From the NCBI RefSeq assembly GCF_014898815.1, contig NW_026515406.1:1240001-1304000 (forward strand): a stretch of DNA of 64,000 nt, written 5' to 3'. Shown one piece after another: positions 11,571 through 23,500 of this stretch. The notes beneath the pieces were generated by a model. That model saw nothing but the letters and a program-made list of their open reading frames with translations, did not search any database and had not been told where the DNA came from. Within the stretch, counting starts at the first letter, position 1; each line of letters starts with the position of its first letter. Source of the stretch: Panonychus citri (lineage: Eukaryota; Arthropoda; Arachnida; Trombidiformes; Tetranychidae). The translations under genes and the position numbers were made by a program.

Positions 11571-12720
11571 ATGATTAGGATATTTGGAGGTTTACAAAAT
11601 TTAGTTAAAATAAAACAAATTAAAATTGATAATTTTGTCATGAGACTTAATTATCCCGTTACGGTGATCATATTGCTCGCTTTTTGTGTTATCGTAACTG
11701 CTGAACAATTTGTCGGTGATCCAATTCAGTGTTTATCTAATGTTGAGATTAAACCTCAAATAATTAACGCTTTTTGTTGGGTCCAATCAACTTACACAAT
11801 ACCACAACTTATCATACATCAGCATCTTATCCAGGAATCGATGCTAATCAAGACAATCAACAATTAAAGTATCATGGTTACTATCAGTGGGTTCCCCTGA
11901 TTCTCTGTATTCAAGCATTTTCCTTTTATTTGCCCCACTGGCTCTGGAAATCATGGGAAGCCGGAAAATTGGAAACTCTTTCCAAACCAATTAACTTTGC
12001 TCTTTATTCTGGTAAGTTGATTGAAAGACAAACTACTTTAGTTGATTATTTGGTCTACAGTCGAGGTAATCACAATTTGTACACAATCAGGTGAGTCAAT
12101 GAATAATAATCATGATGGTTTCAATTTTCTCTTAATTTGTGACAATTTGTTTTCTTAGATTTATTTTCTGTGAGTTAATTTCATTGGTCAATATTGTCGG
12201 TCAATCGTATTTCTTAGATTTACTTTTTCAAGGTGAATTTCTCCAATATGGTTTCAAAGTGGTCAACTTTTTCTTTCTAAATGATGACCAAAGGTTTGAC
12301 CCAATGTACCGGATATTCCCAAAGTTCACTAAGTGCAGTTTCAAACGCTTTGGGCCCGCAGCGGGTTTGGATACAGTCGATGCCCTTTGCTTGTTACCTT
12401 TGAATATGATCCATGAAAAAATTTACGTTTTTCTTTGGTTTTGGCTCCTCTTTTTGTCTCTTTTTTCAACAATTAGCATTTTCTACCATTTAATTGTCAT
12501 CTCAACTCCATTTCTTTGGGTTATTGTTACTAAATGTGCTTTTCCTTGGTTATCAATTAGTAAAATTAAGACAATCATTGAACAATCAAGTTTCGGTGAT
12601 TGGTTTTTTCTTTATATGTTGGGCTCTAATATTGACCCAGTTTTATTGAAAAAGATTCTCAATGATCTTGCTAATCGATATGAATCAATGAAAGATGTAA
12701 ATTCATCTCTTAATTTATGA
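11571..12720 (+). CDS. Innexin gap-junction protein, one frameshift in exon 1
   Basis: Innexins form gap junctions and hemichannels with four membrane passes. Exon 1 (11571-12090) starts with the classic innexin N-terminus (FGGL, then KIDN, first membrane helix, FVGDPIQC, CWVQSTYTIP). It then continues, one frame back, with YHTSASYPGID and the signature YYQWVPLIL of the second helix. Exon 2 (12159-12720) holds the third helix, the second extracellular loop (FPKFTKCSF, DALCLLPLN), helix four (FLWFWLL) and a short cytoplasmic tail. The frame changes between about 11800 and 11830: one base is missing, or two are extra, relative to an intact gene. With one base restored the coding length would be a multiple of three and give about 360 residues, typical of the family. 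No premature stop lies elsewhere. An assembly or allelic indel is more likely than a pseudogene, because everything else is conserved. Confidence 0.88.
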
Positions 12721-13604
12721 ATAAATATCAACTTTTCTTATGTAACAATTTAGTTGATCACTTAACATGATTCAGATTTCGATATCAATCGTCGGTCATC
12801 GATTTGACAAATTCATAGCCAATCAAAACCAACTTATTTTCGAATCACTTTGAACACTTCAGATAAACTTACTTTCTCTTAAGCATCGGGTTAATTGTTA
12901 TTAAAATCAAAATCCCAATCAAAGTTAATCACATTTAGTTCATAATGTTGTTATGGTTCAGTATGATTCTAATCAATTAGCTGATCGACACAGGCAAAAC
13001 GAATCGGAACCCAGAATGTTCGATTCATTGCTTAATCAAAATTGCAATACACATTAAGAACAATCAGCTAAATTGTGAACAATTAACTTTAAAAAGAAAT
13101 TCGAAAAGAATTAAAGAACAGTAAGCGCCATCTCTGTGGAAAATTACCAACTAATGTTTTCTCTCAATTTTCTCAAACCATTTTCTTCATTGAGAGTAAC
13201 GGTTTGTTTTCTTAACATTTCTATTATTTAATTGATTGTTCTAAAAATTTTCTATCCTTAATCAACTTTCTATCTAATTAATTTACTTGCAAAGAGGCAG
13301 CATTTTGGAAAACCGAACACTATCATTAAGTATGAATTTATATTTACACTTTTTCCTTGATCAATGTTGAGCTTTTTCTTTGTTTTTCTATTTAGTACCT
13401 TGTTCTTTGATTTTTTTTTTCGCTTCAATATTTTGTTCTATTCTTTGATTTTGTTGCTTATTCTATGGAATATTCATGATTATTATGATTATTGACAATT
13501 ACACCTTTCCATGTGTTGATTGTCTTCATCCTTTCACCTTGTTTTTCGATTACATGTGTTTTCATCCTTATCATTTCGTATCCATCTTTCAGGTACATCT
13601 TTCA
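12721..13604. other. Intergenic, innexin 3' flank and ALG9 promoter/5'UTR
   Basis: No coding region. A YY1-like element is at 13124-13135. Between it and the ALG9 ATG the sequence is T-rich, and TTTCAG/GTACATC lies just before the start codon, so a 5'UTR intron is likely. The open frames that extend upstream of 13605 have no better start. Confidence 0.55.
13124..13135 (+). promoter_or_regulatory. YY1/Pho-like promoter element upstream of ALG9
   Basis: AGCGCCATCTCT in ALG9 sense, identical over 12 bases to the element upstream of the left-edge gene (567-578, same gene-relative orientation). It lies 470 bases upstream of the ATG. Confidence 0.45.
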
Positions 13605-16206
13605 ATGGGAGCTCGAAATCGTAAAGCTGGGGCTAAAATTGGACATTCTAAGGCTCATCATCACCACCAACAGCAACAATCATCATCACATCATCAACAA
13701 CAATTGAATACACAGGTAAAATCTGGTTCGATTGGAGGCAAGGCTAAGTAAGCATCTTTTTATCCTGTTTCTTTCTCTTCATAACCATTGAATTATTTTG
13801 CTTATTCATACCGATGTTAATCAATGTTACCAGTTTTCTCTTCTCATTTTAAAATGTTCCTTTATTTCACTTTAATTTTCACCGAGATTGAGTTTTCATG
13901 TTATTTTCTTTCTCTCACATTTTCTGTTTTCTTTTAATCTTCTCTCTTCCTTTGTTTAAATCTATTTTTAGAATTGTTTTCTTATAATGTTTCTTGTTGA
14001 TCTTGGTTACAGAGCAAATGATGGACCAGGAGGAGGCCTCCAACATCCTCAACAACAACATTTGAAAAATCGGCCTGGTACTTTTACCCTTCAACCATCA
14101 ACAGCTTTTAAAGCTTTTCTTTCCGCGAGACTTTGTTATGCCATTTGGAGTATAATCACTGATTGTGATGAAACCTTCAACTATTGGGAACCAATTCACT
14201 ATCTCATCCATGGTAAAGGTTTCCAAACTTGGGAATATTCACCAATATATGCGATCCGGTCCTTTGCATATTTATGGTTCTATGCACTACCTGCATTGTT
14301 TTATACTCATTTACTTCCAAACAACAAAATTCTAGTCTTTTATGGTACTCGGTGTTTCCTTGCATTATTTTGTTCTCTCTGTGAAACATATTTTTACAAG
14401 TAAGTTTTTCTACACTTAGAAATTGACACGGTGGCATAATAGATACACCATAGTCTCTGTGGTTGCCATGTCTTCCTCAACAACAACTTTTCTTTGCTCT
14501 CTTCTAATCTGAATATGTTTTTTGTACAATTTTCAGAGGTATTATCCGTCAATATGGCCCTAGTGTTGGTCGGTTTGCCTGTATTTTCATGATACTGTCA
14601 AGTGGATTATTCATTTCATCAACTGCTGTCCTGCCCAATACTTTTTCAATGTATATGGTTTACATTGTTCTTGGTGCTTGGCTACAACAACACAACCGGA
14701 TAACGATACTTGGTATGGCTTTGACAACGCTCATCGGATGGCCTTTCTCAGCGATCACTTGGTTAGTAAAATTTCAACTTTTATATTATTCGTATTAAAT
14801 TTTGAATATGTTGATTAAATATTCTATTTTCTTGTTTCCAGCCTCCCTATTGCGTTTGACTTGATTGTTCCTCGAAAAAAAAGATTCCAGGTTATCAAAT
14901 GGAGCTTAATTATTGGACTATCTGTGATCGTAAGTTATTGACTTATTGATTTTTATCTGTAGCATATTGTAAATATATTAATAACTAATTCATACCTTAT
15001 TATTTCCACTTTTTCCTTAATCTAGTTACCATTGATTGCAATCGATTCTTACTATTATGGTAAAATTGTAATTGCTCCAGTCAACATCGTGCTTTATAAT
15101 GTTTTCACCTCACATGGAGCTAATCTCTATGGAACTGAACCTTGGTATTTTTATTTACTTAATTGTTTGCTCAACTTTAATTTTGTCTTTATCGCTGCTC
15201 TAATTTCTGCGCCAATAATGGTAGGTTTTCTAATGTTCATTTAGTTAAGCTCAATTCTAAATTTATAATTGATCGTTAAATTAAATATTTTTACTTTGTT
15301 TTTCAGCTTATTTGCAAATATCTAATAAGATCACGTCGAATCACCGTCAATTCATCTCACTGGATTGTCCTCTCTTCATTTATCCTTTGGTTTACTTTGA
15401 TGTCAGTCCAAGCCCATAAAGAGGAAAGGTTCCTCTTCCCTGTCTATCCATTTATCTTTATTTTATCTGGTTTCACCTTTGACTTTATCCATCGAGCAAT
15501 TCAAAGTTTGACACCAAAATTGTCATCAATCTATTCTATCTTTGTGATTATCTTCATGCTTGTTTTCTCAGCTCTATCAATTTCTCGATCCCTTGCTATT
15601 TACAAAGGTAACTTTTTGACACATGAAAAACACTATTAACTTTGACTTGAAAGATTAATCAACTGATCATTTGTTTCTTTTATAACTGTCACAGGCTATC
15701 ATGCACCTATGGATACGTTTATGCATCTATCTCAAATCGATCAGCAACTTGGAGAAACGAAAAATATCCCAATCAATGTCTGTGTTGGAAAGGAATGGTA
15801 TCGATTTCCTAGTAGCTTTTTCTTACCTTCTTCTGACCGGTGGCAATTACAATTCATCCAATCTGATTTCCGCGGTCAACTACCCCAACCCTTCAAGCAA
15901 GGGCATTTATCTACTCGAATTATACCCGAAAACATGAATGACCTAAACCGAGAGGAACCTTCTCGTTATATTCCAGTAGAGAAATGTGTCTTCCTGATTG
16001 ACTCAGATACACCTCGGGCGACGCCACGTGAACCCCAATACTCGAAAGACACTAAGAATTGGTCAATAGTCAGATCGGACCTTTTACTGGACCACGAATC
16101 ATCACCCAATCTTTGGAGATCTTTCTACATACCCTTCTTATTTTATGGAAAAAATTCTTTCATCAATTACAATCTTCTTCAAAACAAGAATATTCAATTG
16201 AATTGA
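13605..16206 (+). CDS. ALG9: ALG9 alpha-1,2-mannosyltransferase
   Basis: Seven exons, 13605-13747, 14013-14399, 14537-14761, 14842-14929, 15026-15220, 15307-15607 and 15695-16206, give 616 residues, near the human 611. ALG9 is an ER-membrane GT22 enzyme that adds the seventh and ninth mannoses to dolichol-linked N-glycan precursors using dolichol-phosphate-mannose. Seen in order: the acidic luminal-loop motif DCDETFNYWEP followed by GFQTWEYSP, many hydrophobic helices, IDSYYYGKLVIAP-like IDSYYYGKIVIAP, NIVLYNVF, LYGTEPWYFY, the GT22 motif HKEERFLFPVYP, then the C-terminal domain with CVGKEWYRFPSSF, FRGQLPQPF, EEPSRYI and TPREP. The N-terminal about 60 residues are His/Gln-rich low complexity, not part of the catalytic fold. 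All splice phases agree. Confidence 0.96.
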
Positions 16207-17592
16207 GATTATCCCCTGAAAAGATAAACTCTCCTTGGTTTCACTTAAATTTGTCAAAAACATTATCATCAATCCTACACCTCTATGTCAGTGATTTAAC
16301 ATCACAATTCAACGATCTCATAAATGCTCAACTTATATCTTTTCACCTTAATTATTGTAACATTTTTCTCTTCTACTCTCTTTTCACATTTCCCTTTTTC
16401 TCAATCAATTTTTTCTGGTCTACTCATCCACGTATCATCCTCATCATCCCAGGTAAATCACATGTTAGGTACCAAATTACATCTCAATCACCAACCAACT
16501 TTAATGACAAAATCAAACGTTATATCTATTAATCTTATGTAAAAGTAATTGAGATATTAATCATTGTCATAACCAACAATTAACCTTTCGAAGCAAAAAA
16601 AAAAAAGTTTTGCAAACATTTAATTTATAATTTGAAATCAATTTTATATCATTGAAAAAGTTGTAAATCTCCAAATCGATAGCAACGTGAACATTGATAA
16701 TTTTCAGTAAAATTAAACTCATCCAATTGCTTAAACAATTAACAAATAACCAAAAAAACTAACCAACAATTAACCAATCATCACGATGACCATCTACTTG
16801 TATCATTTTGACGTCAACGATATTTGATAAACATTTTGATTATCAGTTATCATTTTGCAAGCAAAGAAAATAATTACTGCCTAGTAATCAATGGCGATCT
16901 CACTAATAATACCTGACGAAAAGTAACCTTGATTATTAGATTATAATTATCAACTCCCAGTTGATTGATAATAATACGAACTACCAACAATCAATTGAAC
17001 TGAATTGAATGAGAATCCAGAGCATGAGCTTTCATCATCTATCGATCTGAAGTAAAGAGAAAAGAAGATGAACAATATTAGTCTTTCTTTTTTCTCTTTC
17101 TTTTTTGGAAGATGAACAAAAGATGAAAATTTATGTGTGTGGGCGAAATCGAAGAGAAAAAGAGAGAGAGAGAGAGAATGATTATCTTCATCTTCATCTT
17201 CATCTTCCATTCCATCATTACCCTGGTAACTGATCTTCCACTTCCATTGATTCCCTGTGAGTTTTATCTTCTCACTCCCTGGTTTCTCTTTATACCAGTT
17301 TGTATTTTTCTCTTTTCTTCTCTCATCTTCCATCTCTCTCTCTCTCTCACACTCTCTCTCACCCTTATTATCATCCTCATCCTCATCAGATGAATACATA
17401 TTATTACAATTAGTTAAATACATTTATCTTCATCTTGCCTCAGTTTAAAATCTTATGTGTTCGTGTCACTCATCTTAAACCTTTTTCTTGTCTTCATTTA
17501 ATTGTCATTGATTACCTTTGATTATATTCTGTTAATTTGACTTTGATGGTGAGACTTGATTTACAGTTAATTGTTACCCGATCACTTGGATC
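16207..17592. other. Intergenic, upstream of secreted precursor gene
   Basis: 3' flank of ALG9, then AT-rich DNA with GA and CT microsatellites at about 17161-17177 and 17335-17362. A perfect CRE palindrome is at 16809-16816. The open frames on both strands here (16950-17448) are mirror products of the simple repeats and are not called. Confidence 0.55.
16809..16816. promoter_or_regulatory. Perfect CRE (TGACGTCA)
   Basis: The palindromic CREB/ATF site TGACGTCA occurs about 780 bases upstream of the ATG of the secreted precursor gene and 600 bases after the ALG9 stop. CpG-containing octamers are uncommon in this AT-rich DNA. That it controls the precursor is inference. Confidence 0.3.
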
Positions 17593-20500
17593 ATGTCGAT
17601 TATCAGTAATCTAAATTGTCCTTCTTTCCTGGTCTCATCTGTTTTCATGGTTCCCTTGATTGTTCAATTGTTGATTATCAGCCAATCTTGTTATTTAATT
17701 GATTGCCTCTCATTGACTGAATTACACTCAACGTTGCCTTCCAATCAAAACAATAATCGATTCAAATCAAGATTATCACAAGAGAAATCAATTCGTGATG
17801 TTATCCGTAATTTAAATCATCTTCATCATCAGAAATTAGCAAATAATAGAGATTCAATTATTAATAGTAACAATTATCATCCACAGTCAATAATTGGTAA
17901 TAATTATGATTTAATTGTTGATGATTTTGATAATCATCTAAATCAACAGTATCTTCCTGGTCTTCCAGTTACTAATGATGATTATGATGATATTAATTCA
18001 CCAGCAAATATACCCAATTATCTAATTGTTAAATCGCCAACAATTAACGGAATCAACAAAAGACAAGATGAAGTTGTTATGGATATCCCATTAGAGGTAA
18101 GAAATGACAATTAAATTAATTTAATCACAAGAAAACGATCAATTTATTTCACACTATTTGCAAACAATTAACTTATGATAAATATTAGAAGGAGAAAGTT
18201 ACAAACACTAATTGTTAATCAATTCGCGTGATTTAAATCACGCAAAGCAAAACACAATAACATTTTACGATTGACTGTATTTCAACAATTTACTATTCTA
18301 TGAGAATAAATTAATTGTTAACAGTTTAAACGCCTTTTTGTACGCTGATTATGTAAGTTTAAAAGTTAATTGTATCATCAGAATAACAAGATTAACTTAA
18401 CATGTTGATAAATGAATTTACAGTTACTTTGGAATTTTTTTCTTCTTTTTCATCTCAATCATTCTGAATGTAATTAAGACGAAATTTCATCATGAAAGGT
18501 GATCAACTATTAGTATTATTATCTAATTTCAGAGGATAACAATAGTTATCTGAACAGTTCGAACAGAAAAAAATCTCGAGACACTGAAAGGTCATCAACA
18601 AATTCGAGCATAGAATTAGGTTAGAATAGGTTATCGATATCTTCGAGTTATTAGAACTTTTTTTTCGAACCAGGTCAACAGACTATTCTCATCATCCTTG
18701 TCTTCATCTCTTTCAAATAAAGTTACCTTTTCAATCAACAATCAATTTGATTATTTGTTGTTAATTTTATTTGAGATTCATTGATTGTAACAACATTCAT
18801 TTGTATTGATCATTGGGTGAGATTTTCACAATCAACGATGTCAATTTTATGATGGAAATTGATTGTTGTTGATTGTTTCATTCATTGTTTCATTGAATCT
18901 CGTTAATTTCAATCACCTTTATGAACTTGAATCTTTAATTATTCTAGTTTTATGGTTGATTATAGATTAACAGTTAATTCTGTTTCTGTTTCATGCTGAC
19001 AATTAACCAACTGTTTAAATCATTTTTATTGTTTTGTTGGAGGTCAGTTGATTAGATCAAGTTAACTGACCAGTTTGAATGTCAACTATCAAAAGTAAAG
19101 GTAAATTTGGTTACAATCAAAGTTAATTAATCCATAAATACAATTGTACACTTTGATTAATAAACAATCACTGACTATCCAAAATCATTCAGTTAATTGG
19201 ATTAAAATAAATCAAAGTGTTAATTGTTACTCTTGTAAATTATAAATTCAATTCTCTATCACAACTCAATCAAAATTGAGTTTTAATTATCTTTCATAAT
19301 GAAATTGCAATCATTGGATTAGAATAGGATCAACCTACAGTAGATTAATTTAATTAAATCAACTCAACATTTAGAGTAAATTTCAAAACGTAAATACTAA
19401 TCATCAGTTAATTATGAATGAAGAGTATTTATATAAATGGATTAATTTAACTCACAATTAACACAATTATCATGATTATAATCATCTAATATTTACTGTT
19501 AATATTAACAGTTATGAATGATTAGTTTGACCTTTCAATTGCAATTAAAAAAGTTAATCTTACTTTGTTAATTAACAACAATTACGATAACTTGTATCTT
19601 TTTATTTACGATTAAATTTAATCATGATAATGGCTTTTCTCAGTGTCTTGAGGTTAATTTAGCGATTACAGTTGATTAAATTGCGACAATTAATCACTTT
19701 CAAAGTGATTAACAATTGTATCGATTATACAAAAACTTAATCTGTCCAAATTAAATTCACCTGATACAATTAGTTGATTGGTTTGTATTTAAATTTACAT
19801 TTAAAACCAATGATTATTTTTAAACGTTTAGTTTTAATTGATTTTTTTTTCCTGCTCAACAATTAAATCAGATGAACGATAAATTAAACTAATTTAATCA
19901 AACTAACTTGTTAACTTAATTACAATTACACAATGTCTGATCCTTTTAATCAATCTAATCAAATTGAAAGCTGTTGTTTAATTATCTTGATTAGTTAATC
20001 ACTACCGATGAAACCAAGTCAATGATTTGTTATACAATTTGTTAATTAACTGACCAGAGAAACAAAATTATTAACTGTTACAATTTAATATATTTTCAAA
20101 TGGAAAATTTTCCCAATAACAATTAACAGAAATCAAAGTAGATTGTGTTAATTAAATTGTTGGATCGATATTAATCTTGTTCTTGTGTTTATATAATTAT
20201 ATTAAACTCATTGAATTACAATTAATAAAGTAATAAATTAAACTGATTACGATTCCATTGAAAATTGTGATTGTTATTAATTTGTTATTCGTTGTCATGA
20301 TTATCAAATTGTTATTAAATTTTCTCATGCAAACTTGATCACAATTTAAATATTAATGTCATTTTAATTAGAAACATTTTCCTAATCTCCCATTGATTAT
20401 TAATCATTAAGTAATTCAGTTTTACACCATCAATGTAAATCAGTTAATCAGTTAATCAGTTTTTCCTGTGAATGAAAAAAAAAACAACAATTATTATTAA

Positions 20501-23500
20501 TACAAAAGGAAACAAAAACAAAAACAAAACATAATCAGATTAAATGGTTAATCACAATTGATAATAAGATTTAGAATCACAATTAAATTAAACCAATTGT
20601 AGTTACATCTAAATCAACGAGGGAATAATCAATTTCTACTAATTTAGATCGTAACAATTACCATGTAAATTTGTTAATCGTTAACGGAAAATAGTTATAC
20701 CAAAGAATCAGTATCAATATTTACTCGATCGATTTTGATAAACTTATTATTATATTTACTTTTCGTTGGAGATTTTTCCACTTAAATTGTTAGTAAATTA
20801 TCATTATGATTGTTGTTTTATTATAACAATTTATGATCAGTCTGAAAAATTTGATTATTATCATCAAAATCGATAATCATTTGAATGAAATGAGAAACAA
20901 TATTGTTCAGATTTAAAGTTTTACTCTTCTGATGTGATGAGATTGATTTTTTTTGCTTCCAATCAATTTATTAGATTCTGTTGGTGATCAACTGATTAAC
21001 AACATAATACATTTAAACACAGTCGATGGTTATTAATATATAACTTGTAACAATTATAATGATAAAATCAATAAATCGATCCACCAAGTGAGAGAGATAT
21101 ATTTCATTCTTGACCTTCGTCAGAGTAAAATGTTCAATGAAATTCATATTTATGATTATATTCACTTCATCATCAGCATTTTATTATCTCACAATTCATG
21201 AGTTTTATATTAATTCTTGGGAAGGTTAATAAGGTAAAGAATGAGCTTGATTGTTGTGGAATTGATGGATGATAATGGAGAAAATTGGAAAAAGAATTTC
21301 CATCAGAATAATCAGTTAATTGTTATCAAATTGTTGGAATTATCAGATTTTATCGATTAAATCAACAATTGGAAATACGAAACAATCACATGATTAATAA
21401 GTAAAATCAGTTAATAGAGTCACTTGTTGATTGTATCAGGAAATTGTTTCCGGAAAATAGTTCGAGATTAATTTGATTATTGGAAACAAAAATAAAAGAG
21501 ACAATCACAATTAACGACAATCAATCAATCCGATTATTATGATTTAATTGGTGAGAAATTGAGAAACTAATAAAATCATTGGAATCATTCAATGGGCAAG
21601 TATTTTAAGAAATTGATTGAAAGTAATTAAAAGTTAATCATCTTTTGGTGTTTAATTAATCAGAGCAACTTAATTGTAGTTTCGTTATCTAAATATTAAA
21701 TGTCATGTTAGTTACTCTTGATTGCCTGAGGGTAGATTAGCTTTTCCTTTTAAATTAGTTTTTTTTTCCAACGAGAAATCTAATCATTAAATGATTCAAA
21801 TTAACTTTAACCAGAATCCAAGTCTTAATTGTTAGAAATCAATTTAATCGGGTAACTGAAAGGATAATATCACAATCAATTGTTACAATATTGTAACAAT
21901 TTAAACTTTTCCCTACTCTGAATTGTTTCAATTGGTTTACAATTTTTTAATCAAACTAATTGATTATTGGCTATTTAGTTAATATCAACAGTTGATTGAT
22001 TTAATTGGATATGATCATTTATCGTATTGATGAAAATAATGATGATTATAAATGTTGATCATAATAACAATTAATTATTTATTGCCATAATCAATATTTC
22101 ATTGAACTAACATAATTGTATTGATAATATTAAAGTATTAGATAATCAAGTTAATCAAGTGAGAAAACTAAATTGCCAAACATTAATCAGTTAAATGTTT
22201 GGATAACAATCATAATTTAGTTCGGAGTCTGTTAGTAATCAAAAATGATGCTAATGATTAAGAGATAATATGATTTTCTAATGTGTTAAAGGTGATGATT
22301 AAACAACAATTTAAGTAATTGCCTCAGATGAATTACTTAATTTGATACAATTTTGATCTAAAATTCATTGCATCTCATTAATTAGAATTGTTGTTAAGTT
22401 ATAATTCAGTTTTATCTTCATATTTATCTTTACCATGGAATCAGAATCTTAAATTGTATTACCTTCAAGACATATAAATGTAATCATCTAAATTGTTGAC
22501 AATTAAATTGTATCAAATTAAAGCGCAAGGATTTGTTGTCTTTTAACTTAATCCCAAAGTGTATTAAATGAGATGATAAAATAAGCTGGATTAAGATAAT
22601 CGTTCTGAAGATGATGATTATAAAATCATCATGTTGAGATTTGGTTCAGTTTTTCAAATCAAAAGAGTTGATTAATACCAATTGATTATAATCATTAAAT
22701 CAACTGGAATTACCTTTCCTTTTAGTGAAGATCAAACTCTCACAATTAAGATTAGTATTGGATTAAAATCCTTTTTCTTGAGAGGTTAATATTGTTATTG
22801 ATACAAATTCTGTAATTTTTAATCATGGTTAGTTGATTTTCATGTTAATCTTGTTTGGTGACATTTAATTTAACGATATCAAGGGTTAATCGTGTCTCTA
22901 ATTCAATTGAATGGTCCAGTTGTTGACCTATTGGATTGATTTGATTCCACAATTATTAATATTTACCCGATTTACTATTAATTCATTTTTCCTCAACTAC
23001 ACTTTTCCATTCAACTGATTAGGTATTTGCTTAATTGTGATCATGTTCTCATATTAATACATGATAACTTTGACTTTCATGATATAATTCTGATCAACTT
23101 TCTTGATAAGTTCTCACATGTATTTTCATTACCATGTCCTTGGAATCATCAATCTCTCTCTCTCTCTCTCTCGAAGTTAATTGATTTAATTCAATCGTTT
23201 ATATTGCAATCTGAGACTAATGAAGAAAATGCGAATTAGAAATGTATTATTAATGGTATTTTGATTGTTGATGATCATGAACTTGCAACAATTTGATCAA
23301 CGTTAATTGATAACTGAATTATATCAACTTTTATCTTCGTCTTGATGTTATTTTGTTTTTCACATTCAGTAAATGAACATTTCCCTCAGAGTATTATAAA
23401 GATAATTCAATCATGTAATATTATAAATCTTATAACATTGGAACCTTTAATACAGAATTTATTTCAAATCAATGATAATGTTTAGCAATCGATGATTAAA

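Noticed and set aside
16950..17448. Overlapping open frames on both strands (157, 86 and 63 codons)
   Set aside because: They mirror one another across GA/CT and GAT repeats, so they are simple-sequence products.
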